Origin: Thermocrispum agreste DSM 44070
Lineage (GTDB): Bacteria; Actinomycetota; Actinomycetes; Mycobacteriales; Pseudonocardiaceae
NCBI RefSeq assembly: GCF_000427905.1
Contig: NZ_ATYX01000010.1
Coordinates: 62,001-126,000 of the forward strand
Reading direction: 5' to 3'
Length of the DNA stretch: 64,000 bases
This document shows positions 16,467 through 26,167 of this stretch, piece after piece. Every line of letters begins with the position of its first letter. Within the stretch, counting starts at the first letter, position 1. The notes under the pieces were generated by a model that was given only the letters and a program-made list of their open reading frames with translations, was not told the DNA's origin and searched no databases. A program made the translations under genes and the position numbers.

Positions 16467-17101
16467 ACACCACGCACACCCGGGTCCGCAAAGCCGCCGT
16501 GCGGCTGTTCGCCGCCAAGGGCTACCACGGGGTCGGCATCCGCGAGCTGGCCGACGCGGCCAAGCTCTCCTCGGCCAGCCTGTACCACTACATGGGGACT
16601 AAGGAAGACCTGCTGGCCGACATCATGGCGGACTGCCTGGATCGGCTGCTGTCGGCGGCCAAGGAGGCCACCAACGACACCGACGACCCCCAGGAGAAGC
16701 TGGGCAGGCTGGCCGCGCTGCACACCATCGCGCACGCCGCCCACGCCAAGGAAACGGCGGTAGTCGACAACGAGCTGCGCGCGCTGTCACCGAGGATCCG
16801 CCGCCGCGTCGTGGAACAGCGGGACGCCTACGAGCAGATCTGGTCCGACGTGCTGGCCGAAGGGCAGAAGCAGGGTGTCTTCCTGCCCGACGAGAACGGC
16901 GTCACCAGGCGCGCGCTGCTGCAGATGTGCAGTGGCGTCGCGCATTGGTACTCGCCGCGCGGTCCGCTCACCCTGCACGACATCGGCGTGCATTACGCCG
17001 CGTTGGTGCTGCGGACGGTCGGCGCGAGCCCGGCCCCGGCACAGCCGGACATGGACCGGTGCCGCGCCATCGCCCGCAGCACGTGGGGCATCAAGATCTG
17101 A
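16457..17101 (+). CDS. TetR family transcriptional regulator
   Basis: A 214-residue repressor. Residues about 8-55 form the TetR helix-turn-helix (RKAAVRLFAAKGYHGVGIRE, then SSASLYHYMGTKEDLLADIM); the rest is the helical ligand-binding and dimerisation domain. Being translated with an acyl-CoA ligase and enoyl-CoA hydratase, it most likely senses an acyl-CoA and controls this operon and perhaps the convergent fabG, as KstR2/FadR-type TetR regulators do. The ATG at 16457 overlaps the ligase by 10 nt. Only 4 nt separate it from the end of fabG. Confidence 0.9.
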   Translation: MAVNTTHTRVRKAAVRLFAAKGYHGVGIRELADAAKLSSASLYHYMGTKEDLLADIMADCLDRLLSAAKEATNDTDDPQEKLGRLAALHTIAHAAHAKETAVVDNELRALSPRIRRRVVEQRDAYEQIWSDVLAEGQKQGVFLPDENGVTRRALLQMCSGVAHWYSPRGPLTLHDIGVHYAALVLRTVGASPAPAQPDMDRCRAIARSTWGIKI

Positions 17102-17105
17102 GCGG

Positions 17106-17867
17106 CTACAGCTTGCGGCCGCCGTCGACGTAGATCGTCTGCCCGGTCACGAACGAGGCGTCCTCGCTGCACAGGAACGCCACCACGTTGGCGATGTCCT
17201 CCGGGGCCCCGACGCGACGCAGCGGCGTCACCTTCGCGGTCTCCTCGCGCAGCTGCTCCGGGCTCAGCCCGAGGCGCCGCGCCGTCGCGTCGGTCATCTC
17301 GGTGGCGATGAAGCCCGGTGCGACCGCGTTGACGTTGATGCCGAACGGCCCGAGCTCGATCGCCAGCGTCCTGGTGAATCCCTGCAACCCGGCCTTGGCC
17401 GCGGAGTAGTTGGCCTGCCCCCGGTTGCCGAGCGCGGACACGCTCGAGGTGTTGACGATCTTGCCCCACTTCTGCTCGACCATGTACGACTGGGCCGCCC
17501 TGCTGCACAGGAACGCGCCGCGCAGGTGCACCCCCATGACGGTGTCCCAGTCGTCGGCGGACATCTTGAACAGCAGGTTGTCCCTGGTGACGCCGGCGTT
17601 GTTGATCAGGATGCCGATCGGGCCGAGCTCGTCGGCCACGCGCTGGAACGCGGCCTTGACCGCGTCCTCGTCGCTGACGTCGGCCCCGACGGCGATCGCC
17701 TTGCCGCCGGCTTGCGTGATGGCCGAGACGGTTGGCTCGGCAGCCGCCGGGTCGAGGTCCAGCACCGCGACCGCCGCGCCGTCGGCGGCCAGGCGCCGTG
17801 CCGTCGCCGCGCCGATGCCGCGCGCCGCTCCCGTCACCACTGCGACTCGACCATTCAGATCAGCCAT
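17106..17867 (-). CDS. fabG: 3-oxoacyl-ACP/acyl-CoA reductase, SDR family
   Basis: A 253-residue classical short-chain dehydrogenase. The cofactor motif TGAARGIG is at 12-19, NNAG at 89-92, and the catalytic Ser (141-142), Tyr154 and Lys158 (YSAAK) are all present. The C-terminal GQTIYVDGG is typical of FabG. It reduces 3-oxoacyl thioesters or oxidises hydroxyacyl ones with NADP(H). Lying tail to tail with the acyl-CoA cassette, it may act in the same pathway rather than in core fatty-acid synthesis. The ATG at 17867 is preceded by GGGAGGG. In-frame codons farther upstream run through the PPTase gene and are not coding. Confidence 0.9.
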   Translation of the reverse strand: MADLNGRVAVVTGAARGIGAATARRLAADGAAVAVLDLDPAAAEPTVSAITQAGGKAIAVGADVSDEDAVKAAFQRVADELGPIGILINNAGVTRDNLLFKMSADDWDTVMGVHLRGAFLCSRAAQSYMVEQKWGKIVNTSSVSALGNRGQANYSAAKAGLQGFTRTLAIELGPFGINVNAVAPGFIATEMTDATARRLGLSPEQLREETAKVTPLRRVGAPEDIANVVAFLCSEDASFVTGQTIYVDGGRKL

Positions 17868-17879
17868 CAAGCCCTCCCG

Positions 17880-17904
17880 GTTACCGGTGCGTTTCTGGCG
17901 TAAC
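17880..17904. promoter_or_regulatory. Possible operator between fabG and the PPTase gene
   Basis: GTTAC and GTAAC form a 25-bp interrupted inverted repeat inside the 45-nt divergent gap. The spacing suits a TetR-type dimer, but no second copy was matched, so the assignment is tentative. Confidence 0.25.
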
Positions 17905-17912
17905 TTAACAGC

Positions 17913-18647
17913 GTGTCGAAAGCCGTGGCGTGTGATGTGTGGTGGGCTACGCCACTCCCCGCCGGCGCCGCCAGCACCTGGCTCGCGATGCTCGCTCCGG
18001 CCGAGCGCACCCGGTACGAGGCGTATCGCCGGCCTGCCGACCGCCTGCGCTTCCTGACCGGCCGCGTGCTTGCCCGCACCGTCGCCGGAAGGTATCTCGG
18101 TGTCCCGCCGACGTCGGTCGAGCTGGATGCGACCTGCCCGGACTGCGGCAAGCAGCACGGGAAGCCACGCATACCCGGCAACGACCTCGAGCTGTCCATC
18201 TCGCACGCCGGCCAACGGGTCGGGCTGGCGGTCGCCGTCGGCACGTCGATCGGGCTGGACGTCGAGTCCACCTCCCGCTCCAGCGGCGACGACCTGCTGA
18301 ACTATGCGCTGTCCGACGCCGAGCTGGACGCCGTCGCCGGCCGGCCGGCCGCGGAACGCGCACGGCTGTTCTTCACCTACTGGGCACGCAAGGAAGCGCT
18401 CATGAAAGCCACCGGTCTCGGCCTGAAGGTGCCGCTGAGGAGCATCACGCTCGCGCCGCCGGAGGCCCCGCCTGCGTTGCTGGCCAGCGCCCACGACGCG
18501 TTGGACCCAGCCACGACGGCAATCGTCGATCTCGACGCCGGCCAGGGTTATGCGGCCGCGGTCGCCGCGCTCACCGCGAACGGCCTCACCGTGAACCAGC
18601 GATGGTGGCGCGCGGCGGACTTCGGCGAACTCAAGCCGTCGCGGTGA
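17913..18647 (+). CDS. 4'-phosphopantetheinyl transferase
   Basis: A 244-residue Sfp/EntD-type enzyme that moves phosphopantetheine from CoA to carrier-protein serines of fatty-acid, polyketide or nonribosomal peptide synthases. The Mg-binding motif GLDVE is at 114-118 and the second signature WARKEALMKATGLGL at 157-171. SISHAG (95-100) and a Cys pair (CPDCG, 75-79) precede them. The two-domain size matches Sfp type, not AcpS. It overlaps the isochorismate synthase gene tail to tail by 17 nt, and it is divergent from fabG. The carrier substrates are elsewhere in the genome. Confidence 0.92.
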   Translation: MSKAVACDVWWATPLPAGAASTWLAMLAPAERTRYEAYRRPADRLRFLTGRVLARTVAGRYLGVPPTSVELDATCPDCGKQHGKPRIPGNDLELSISHAGQRVGLAVAVGTSIGLDVESTSRSSGDDLLNYALSDAELDAVAGRPAAERARLFFTYWARKEALMKATGLGLKVPLRSITLAPPEAPPALLASAHDALDPATTAIVDLDAGQGYAAAVAALTANGLTVNQRWWRAADFGELKPSR

Positions 18648-19800
18648 TACCCAGGGCGCGCAGCAGCGTCGCGAATTTCGCTGACGTCTCGGCGAGCTCC
18701 GCCGCCGGATCGGACGCGGCGACGATGCCTCCACCGGCGTACAGCCGCATCCTTTCCCCGTCGACCTCAGCACATCGGATGCTGACCGCCCACTCGCCGT
18801 CTCCCGCGGCATCCACCCAGCCGACCGCGCCCGCGTAGTAGTCGCGGTCGAACGGTTCAAGCTTCTCGGCCAGCTCGCGAGCCGCGGCAGTCGGTGTCCC
18901 GCACACCGCAGGCGTCGGGTGCAGCGCCGCGGCCAGCCGCAGCGCGCTGGCGTCGGAGCCCGACTCGGACAACTCACCGGTGATCGCCGTGCCGAGGTGC
19001 CAGACAGCAGGCGTCGACGTCAAGGACGGCTCGGCGGGAACCGACATGCTCCGGCAGAACGGACGCAGCGCCTCCACGACGGCTTCGACGACCAGGGCGT
19101 GCTCGGTGCGCTCCTTGCTCGATGCGACCAGCCGCGCGGCGTTGTCCGCATCCTCGACCGGGTCGCTGGAGCGGGGAGCGGTACCGGCGTGCGGGTGCGC
19201 GAACACCCGATTGCCCACCCGGCGGACCAGCAGCTCCGGGGTGGACCCGATCAACGTGGCCGACCGCGGGCCGGGCAAGGGCGCCGCGAACGTGAAACCG
19301 GTCGGATTCCCGGAGACCAGGTTGTGCAGCAGCGCCGCCGGGTCGACCGGCGCGTGGAACGTGACGTCGAGCGCGCGAGCCAGAACGACCTTGTTCAGCT
19401 GTCCTTGCCGCAACAGCCGCACCGCCTCGGCCACCGCCTCCTGGTGCTGCTGCTCCGACGGCACCGCGATCATCCGCGCGGGCGCGCTCAGCACCCGGTC
19501 CGGCCTGCCGGCCATCGCCGCATGCGCCGGCCCGGTGCAATGGAAATGGCTCGGGATGGTCAGCCGCGCGGGCGCGCTGTCGCCGAACGGCAGGACGCCG
19601 ACCGCGATCGGTGTCGCCGCCGTGGCGAATTCCGCGGGGAGCGCATCGTCCAGCGCGACCACGTCGGTGCCGGTCAGCTCACGGTCGGCACCGACGGCCA
19701 GCAGCGTGCGCTCCGGCGTGGCGAACGCGAACTCGCCCGCCCGGTAACCGTCCAGCAGCTTGGCCGGATCGGTCACCTCAGCGCGCGCGGTATCGGTCAC
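18631..19800 (-). CDS. Isochorismate synthase
   Basis: Chorismate-utilising enzyme (EntC/DhbC/MenF family) of 389 aa that isomerises chorismate to isochorismate for menaquinone or catechol siderophores. Conserved elements seen are HPHAGTAPR, the SSKERTEHALVVEAV segment, HLGTAITGEL, HPTPAVCGTP, the FDRDYYAGAVGW stretch and AGGGIVAASDP. The GTG at 19800 gives the expected start; upstream in-frame codons are Arg-rich and unlikely. No dhbA/B/E or men gene is adjacent, so the product's fate is open. It overlaps the PPTase gene by 17 nt in convergent orientation, which suggests but does not prove a siderophore link. Confidence 0.9.
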   Translation of the reverse strand: MTDTARAEVTDPAKLLDGYRAGEFAFATPERTLLAVGADRELTGTDVVALDDALPAEFATAATPIAVGVLPFGDSAPARLTIPSHFHCTGPAHAAMAGRPDRVLSAPARMIAVPSEQQHQEAVAEAVRLLRQGQLNKVVLARALDVTFHAPVDPAALLHNLVSGNPTGFTFAAPLPGPRSATLIGSTPELLVRRVGNRVFAHPHAGTAPRSSDPVEDADNAARLVASSKERTEHALVVEAVVEALRPFCRSMSVPAEPSLTSTPAVWHLGTAITGELSESGSDASALRLAAALHPTPAVCGTPTAAARELAEKLEPFDRDYYAGAVGWVDAAGDGEWAVSIRCAEVDGERMRLYAGGGIVAASDPAAELAETSAKFATLLRALGITATA

Positions 19801-19922
19801 CCGACGATTCTGGCACGCGGCTCCCCGGCGCCCGGGCCGCACGTGACCCGGGCAACGACCACTCGGCAGGCCGCGCCGGACCATGGCCTGGCGCGCCCCA
19901 CCGCGACGAGGATCCGGCCGGC

Positions 19923-20235
19923 CTACTTCAGCGCCGCCAGCAGCGCCTCACGCTGCCGCGCACCCAGGCCGGCGGCCCGCCGGTCCTTGTCGATGCCGGC
20001 CTGCTCCATCAAGGCGGCGACCTTCACCGCGCCGAGCCCTGGCACCGCCTTGAGCAGCTGCGCGACCTTGGTCTTGCCGATGGTCTTGTCGTCCTTGGCG
20101 GCCTTGAGCACGTTCTCGATGCTCTTCTCGCCGGACTTGATCGCCGCGAGCAGTTCCGACCGCGCCTTGCGGGCCTCGGCGGCCTTCGCCAGCGCCGCAG
20201 CGCGCTGCTCGGGAGTCAAACGTGGGCAGAGCCAA
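19923..20235 (-). pseudogene. mihF: Actinobacterial integration host factor with apparent 1-nt frameshift
   Basis: Nucleoid-associated DNA-binding protein of the mIHF/sIHF family, about 103 aa. The body (TPEQRAAALAKAAEARKA, then KTKVAQLLKAVPGLGAVK and DKDRRAAGLGARQREALLAAL) is intact, including the helix-two-turns-helix region. The family start LALPT is read from TTG at 20235, with AGGAAGG 9 nt upstream, but it is out of frame with TPEQR: one extra base in the T-run at 20218-20220 breaks the join. As it stands, translation could only begin at TTG 20219, 25 nt from that RBS, giving 98 aa without the first five residues. This may be a sequencing error, a programmed slip or a real mutation. The core could still fold. 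Confidence 0.75.
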
Positions 20236-20442
20236 CGTACTGATCCTTCCTATCCGGTCACCCATCCGGGTGCGGATGCCTGTGCCGCTGTCGTGCCCGG
20301 GAGGGTGCGTTCCCCCAGTAAACGCCACCTGTCAGGTACCCGCGCAACCGACACGCCATGCTCACGACCGGTTTTGGCCGCCTGACCGGGCGATTTCCCC
20401 CCTTTTGAGGCAGGGGGACGGGGATTAGGCTCGCGGCACACA

Positions 20443-20452
20443 AACGATCGTT
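20443..20452. promoter_or_regulatory. Palindrome AACGATCGTT upstream of the fatty-acid CoA ligase
   Basis: A perfect 10-bp palindrome sits 15 nt before the ATG at 20468, next to the GGGAGG ribosome site, and about 12 nt after a -10-like TAGGCT (20426-20431). Position and symmetry fit a TetR-type operator controlling the ligase; inference only. Confidence 0.35.
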
Positions 20453-20467
20453 CGGGAGGCAAGTCCG

Positions 20468-22093
20468 ATGCTCGGAACTATGCAGAACGTGCCGCTGTCG
20501 ATCGCACAGTTGCTGCGTTACGGCTCGACCGTGCACGGCAGCAGCACGGTGGCCACCTGGACCGGCAGCGAGTCTCGGGTAGCGACGTACGCGCAGATCG
20601 GTCGCCGTTCAGCTCAGCTGGCGCACGCGCTACGCAGCCTCGGGGTGGACTCCGACCAGCGCGTCGGCACGTTCATGTGGAACAACAACGAGCATCTCGA
20701 GGCCTACCTCGCGGTGCCGTCGATGGGCGCGGTGCTGCACACGCTGAACATCCGCCTGTTCCCCGAACAGCTGATCTACGTGGTCAACCACGCCGAGGAC
20801 TACGTGATCATCGTCGACGGGACGCTGGTGCCGCTGCTGAACCAGCAGCTGCCGAAGTTCACCACGGTGCGTCACGTGGTGGTGGCCAACGGCGACCCGA
20901 GCACGGTGCAGGCACCGGACGGCGTCGAGGTGCACGGTTACGAGGACCTGCTGGCCGCCCAGCCGGAGGAGTTCGACTGGCCGTCGCTGGACGAGAACAC
21001 CGCGGCCGCGATGTGCTACACGTCCGGGACCACCGGCGACCCGAAGGGCGTGGTGTACTCGCACCGGTCGATCTGGCTGCACTCGATGCAGGTCTGCATG
21101 ACCGACGGCATGGCGCTGTCCCAGCGGGACAAGACGCTGGCCATCGTGCCGCAGTTCCACGCGATGAGCTGGGGCCTGCCGTACGCGGCGTTCATGTCGG
21201 GCGCCTCGCTGGTCATGCCGGACCGGTTCCTGCAGCCCGAGCCGATCGCCAAGATCCTGGCGACGGAGAAGCCGACGTTCGCCGCGGCGGTGCCCACCGT
21301 GTGGCAGGGCCTGCTGCAGTACCTGGAGCAGAATCCCCAGGACATCTCCCACCTGCGGGAGGTCGTGGTGGGCGGTTCGGCCGTGCCGCCGTCGCTGATG
21401 CACGCGTTCGAGGAGAAGCACAACGTGCGTGTCGTGCACGCCTGGGGCATGACCGAGACGTCGCCGCTGGGCAGCGTGGCTCGGCCGCCGCGGGGCGTCA
21501 CGGGCGAGCAGGAGTGGGCCTACCGCTACACCCAGGGCCGCTTCCCGGCCAGCGTGCAGGCCAGGCTGATCGGCGCGGACGGCAAGGAGCTGCCGTGGGA
21601 CGGCAAGAGCGTCGGCGAGCTCGAGGTGGCCGGACCGTGGATCGCCGCCGCCTACTACCGCGACCCGGACCCGGAGAAGTTCCACGACGGCTGGCTGCGC
21701 ACCGGCGACGTCGGGCACATCACCCCGGACGGCTTCCTGACGCTGACCGACCGGGCCAAGGACGTGATCAAGTCCGGCGGCGAGTGGATCTCGTCGGTGG
21801 AGCTGGAGAACCACGTCATGGCGCACCCGGCGGTGGCCGAGGCCGCGGTGGTCGGCATCCCGGACGAGAAGTGGGACGAGCGGCCGCTGGTGGCCGTGGT
21901 GATCAAGGAAGGCCAGTCGGTGACCGCCGCGGAGCTGCGCGAGTTCCTGGTCGACAAGGTGGCCAAGTGGCAGCTGCCGGAGTACTGGACGTTCATCGAC
22001 GAGGTGCCCAAGACCTCGGTCGGCAAGTTCGACAAGAAGCGGCTGCGCGCCCGGCACGCACAAGGGGAGCTGACCGTCGAGACGGTGAAGTAG
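20468..22093 (+). CDS. Long-chain fatty-acid-CoA ligase (FadD-type)
   Basis: A 541-residue ANL-family ligase activating medium or long-chain fatty acids to acyl-CoA. The P-loop YTSGTTGDPKG begins at residue 184, WGMTETS at about 325, and the hinge/A8 region reads GWLRTGDVGHI and DRAKDVIKSGGEWISSVELE, with the catalytic Lys in TSVGKFDKK. The GEWISSVELEN form is typical of the FadD subgroup that handles medium to long chains. The ATG at 20468 follows GGGAGGC with good spacing. It is a single-gene unit followed by two hairpins. Confidence 0.92.
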   Translation: MLGTMQNVPLSIAQLLRYGSTVHGSSTVATWTGSESRVATYAQIGRRSAQLAHALRSLGVDSDQRVGTFMWNNNEHLEAYLAVPSMGAVLHTLNIRLFPEQLIYVVNHAEDYVIIVDGTLVPLLNQQLPKFTTVRHVVVANGDPSTVQAPDGVEVHGYEDLLAAQPEEFDWPSLDENTAAAMCYTSGTTGDPKGVVYSHRSIWLHSMQVCMTDGMALSQRDKTLAIVPQFHAMSWGLPYAAFMSGASLVMPDRFLQPEPIAKILATEKPTFAAAVPTVWQGLLQYLEQNPQDISHLREVVVGGSAVPPSLMHAFEEKHNVRVVHAWGMTETSPLGSVARPPRGVTGEQEWAYRYTQGRFPASVQARLIGADGKELPWDGKSVGELEVAGPWIAAAYYRDPDPEKFHDGWLRTGDVGHITPDGFLTLTDRAKDVIKSGGEWISSVELENHVMAHPAVAEAAVVGIPDEKWDERPLVAVVIKEGQSVTAAELREFLVDKVAKWQLPEYWTFIDEVPKTSVGKFDKKRLRARHAQGELTVETVK

Positions 22094-22124
22094 CCCCGCG
22101 GGCGGCGGGTGCATCGACTCCGGC

Positions 22125-22169
22125 CGAGGGCCGAGTCGTCGCGCGATCGGCACGGCGGCTCGGCCCTCG
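22125..22169 (+). terminator. Hairpin after the fatty-acid CoA ligase gene
   Basis: CGAGGGCCGAG (22125-22135) pairs perfectly with CTCGGCCCTCG (22159-22169) across a 23-nt loop, 32 nt beyond the stop codon. Confidence 0.5.
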
Positions 22170-22284
22170 CCGTTCGCCGGACGGCTCAGCAGGCCGCTGC
22201 GCCGAACGCGATGGTGAATTGCGCCGGTCGCGCACCGGGAAGCCACCGGTCGCACCTGGCCCGCATGCCCCGGACGCGACCGCC

Positions 22285-22308
22285 GGTTCGGCCGGTTGCG
22301 GCCGAACC
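22285..22308 (+). terminator. Second hairpin in the gap before the ABC transporter
   Basis: GGTTCGGCC and GGCCGAACC form a 9-bp stem with a 6-nt loop. The 332-nt gap between the ligase and ABC genes otherwise shows no gene. Confidence 0.45.
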
Positions 22309-22425
22309 AGCCGCTGATTGCGAAGGCATGGCACCGACCCGGCGACGACGACCCACCGACGGTACGCGATCATTGCGCGCGTAACCCCGTCCACGCCTGG
22401 GCCCACCGCGGAGCTGGAGGTTGCC

Positions 22426-23349
22426 GTGCCCGAGCACACGCTGGCCATCAGCGGGCTGCACAAGCGCTTCGGACAGGTGGTCGCCCTGCGGGACGTGGGC
22501 TTCACGGTGCGCCCGGGCGAGCTGTTCGGGTTCGTCGGCAGCAACGGCGCGGGCAAGACCACCACGATGCGGATCGTGCTCGGGGTGCTCAACCCGGACG
22601 CCGGCGAGGTCACCTTCGGCGGCGCACCGATCACGCGGCAGGTGCGCACCCGCATCGGCTACATGCCCGAGGAACGCGGGCTGTACCCGAAGATGAAGGT
22701 TGCCGACCACCTGGTCTACCTGGCCGAACTGCACGGGCTGAGCAGCGTCGACGCGCGGGCCGCCACCCAGCGCTGGCTCGGCAGGCTCGGACTGGACCAC
22801 CGCCGCGGCGACGAGGTGCAGAAGCTGAGCCTCGGCAACCAGCAACGAGTGCAGCTGGCCGCCGCCCTGGTGCACGAGCCGGACCTGCTGGTGCTCGACG
22901 AGCCGTTCTCCGGGCTGGATCCGGTCGCGGTGGACGTGATGAGCGACGTGCTGCGGGAAGAGGCCGCGCGCGGTGTGCCGGTCGTCTTCTCCAGCCATCA
23001 GCTCGATCTGGTCGAGCGGTTGTGCGACCGGATCGGCATCATCGCGGGCGGCCGCATGGTGGCGGTCGGATCGGTCGAGGAACTGACCGCCTCGGCGGGT
23101 GCCGAGCTCGAGGTGGTCGCACCGCAGGCGGAGCCCGACTGGGCAGCCAACCTGCCCGGCGTGACGGTCGTCGCGGAGGAAGGGCCGCGGACCGTGCTGC
23201 GGCTGGCCCCGGGTGCCGACGATCAGGCCGTGCTGCATGCCGCCCTGGCCACCGGGCCGGTCACCGGATTCACCAGGCACCGGCCGTCGCTGGTGGAGCT
23301 GTTCCGCGCCGTGGTGACCGAGGACGGCGGTGGGAGTCGTCATGCGTGA
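22426..23349 (+). CDS. ABC transporter ATP-binding protein (NatA-type)
   Basis: A 307-residue ATPase subunit. Walker A GSNGAGKTT is at 38-46, the signature is LSLGNQQR and Walker B LLVLDEPFSGLD, followed by the switch His in VFSSHQLD. A C-terminal extension of about 90 residues (DUF4162-like) is as in NatA and other exporter ATPases. The GTG at 22426 (VPEHTLAISG) is preceded by GGAG and matches family starts; the 36 in-frame codons before it are less likely. It overlaps the permease gene by 8 nt. Together they should export sodium, a drug or another small substrate from the cytoplasm. Confidence 0.9.
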   Translation: MPEHTLAISGLHKRFGQVVALRDVGFTVRPGELFGFVGSNGAGKTTTMRIVLGVLNPDAGEVTFGGAPITRQVRTRIGYMPEERGLYPKMKVADHLVYLAELHGLSSVDARAATQRWLGRLGLDHRRGDEVQKLSLGNQQRVQLAAALVHEPDLLVLDEPFSGLDPVAVDVMSDVLREEAARGVPVVFSSHQLDLVERLCDRIGIIAGGRMVAVGSVEELTASAGAELEVVAPQAEPDWAANLPGVTVVAEEGPRTVLRLAPGADDQAVLHAALATGPVTGFTRHRPSLVELFRAVVTEDGGGSRHA

Positions 23350-24562
23350 ACTGGCCCGCTCGCACACCGAGGTCGCACCGGCGACCGCGGTCCGGCTCGT
23401 CGCGCAACGCGAGATCGACACCCGGCTGCGCACGCGGTCGTTCGTGATGTCGACCGCGGTGATCATCGCCGTGCTGGCCGGCTACCTGCTGCTGCAAGCG
23501 TCCCTGTTCAGCGACGCGCACCGGGTCGACGTCGGCCTGACCGGCCAGGCCACCAGCATCGCCGGACCGTTGCAGGTCGCCGGGAAGGCGGTCGGGCTCG
23601 AAGTGCACACCACCCAGGTCGGCGACCGCACGGCGGCGCGCGCCAAGCTGGAGGCCGACGAGCTGGACGCGGTGGTGTTCGGCAACCCGGCCGAACCCGA
23701 GGTGCTGGTGCGCTCCGAGCTCGACGACCGCCTGCGTGCCGTGTTGATCGACATCGCCCGGCAGCAGATCCTCACCGGGGAACTGGCCAAGGCCGGGGTG
23801 ACCGATCCGCGGGCGGTGCTCGCCCAGGCAAGCCAGGCGGACGTCGAGGTGACCACGGTCGCGCCGGCCGGCGCGGAACACGGCCAGCGGCTCGGCATCG
23901 GCCTGATCATGGTGTTCCTGCTGTTCATGGCGATCAGCACGTACGGGACCATGGTCGCCCAGGGGGTGGTCGAGGAGAAGGCCAGCCGGGTGGTGGAGAT
24001 CCTGCTGGCCACCGTGCAGCCGTGGCAGCTGCTGCTGGGGAAGGTCGTGGGGATCGGGCTGGTCGGGCTGGCGCAGCTGGTGATCGTCGCCGGCGTCGGC
24101 CTGGTCATGGCCGTCGCCAGCGGTGTGGTGACGTTGTCCGGTGTCGCCATCGGCGCCCTGATCTGGGGTGTGGTCTGGTACGTGGTCGGCTTCTTCTTGT
24201 ACGCCACGTTGTTCGCTGCGGCCGGCTCGCTGGTCTCTCGGCAGGAGGACGTACAGTCCGTCGTCACGCCCGTGACGATCGTGCTGACGCTGGGCTTCGT
24301 GGTCGGCTTGAACCTGATGCTGCAGAACCCGGACGGCACGGGTGTGGCGGCTTTGTCGCACGTGCCGTTGCTGTCGCCGGTGATCATGCCGGGGCGGATC
24401 ACCGCAGGCCAGGTCGCCGGGTGGGAGATCGCCCTGTCGCTGATCGTCACGCTTGCCGCCGTGGTGGCGCTGACCTGGCTCGGCGGCCGGGTGTATCACA
24501 ATGCGGTGCTGCACACCGGAAGCCGCATGCGGGTGCGGGACGCGCTGCGCGGAACCCGCTGA
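23342..24562 (+). CDS. ABC transporter permease (NatB-type, ABC-2)
   Basis: A 406-residue membrane subunit. One transmembrane helix near residues 30-52 (VMSTAVIIAVLAGYLLLQA) is followed by an extracytoplasmic domain of about 130 residues and then five or six helices in the C-terminal half, the NatB/YhaP arrangement. The segment VVEEKASRVVEILLATVQPW is the diagnostic ABC-2 motif. The ATG at 23342 overlaps the ATPase gene by 8 nt. The substrate is unknown; Na+/drug export is the family precedent. Confidence 0.9.
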   Translation: MRELARSHTEVAPATAVRLVAQREIDTRLRTRSFVMSTAVIIAVLAGYLLLQASLFSDAHRVDVGLTGQATSIAGPLQVAGKAVGLEVHTTQVGDRTAARAKLEADELDAVVFGNPAEPEVLVRSELDDRLRAVLIDIARQQILTGELAKAGVTDPRAVLAQASQADVEVTTVAPAGAEHGQRLGIGLIMVFLLFMAISTYGTMVAQGVVEEKASRVVEILLATVQPWQLLLGKVVGIGLVGLAQLVIVAGVGLVMAVASGVVTLSGVAIGALIWGVVWYVVGFFLYATLFAAAGSLVSRQEDVQSVVTPVTIVLTLGFVVGLNLMLQNPDGTGVAALSHVPLLSPVIMPGRITAGQVAGWEIALSLIVTLAAVVALTWLGGRVYHNAVLHTGSRMRVRDALRGTR

Positions 24563-24585
24563 ACGGGACACGGCCGAACGACGAA

Positions 24586-24615
24586 GGCCCGCGGGCCACT
24601 CGGGCGCCGCGGGCC
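24586..24615. terminator. Bidirectional hairpin between ABC permease and gltA
   Basis: GGCCCGCGG and CCGCGGGCC form a perfect 9-bp stem with a 12-nt loop midway between two convergent stop codons (24562 and 24652), so it can serve both transcripts. Confidence 0.6.
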
Positions 24616-24651
24616 GTGACGCATCGGCTGGGTGTGCGCTGTTCGCGCCGA

Positions 24652-25962
<1,311 letters not shown>

Positions 25963-26070
25963 GGGTGGTCCTCTCACGTGGATTGGGGATTCGGCCCTAA
26001 CCTAGCTGAACATCGCCGATCCCCGCAGCACGCCGACGACTATCCGTCACCACGATCACGATCCGATCGG

Positions 26071-26084
26071 GTGAGACAACTCAC
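26071..26084. promoter_or_regulatory. Palindrome GTGAG-N4-CTCAC in the gltA / acyl-CoA dehydrogenase gap
   Basis: A perfect 5+5 inverted repeat with a 4-nt spacer lies in the divergent promoter region and could be an operator for either gene. No other copy was noticed. Confidence 0.3.
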
Positions 26085-26167
26085 TCTGTCGTCCACTAGG
26101 TCTTGGGACAGGGGCGCTCGGTAGTCTTTAGCGACCAGCTGTTCGCATGAAGTCGCAAGGGAGCGCC

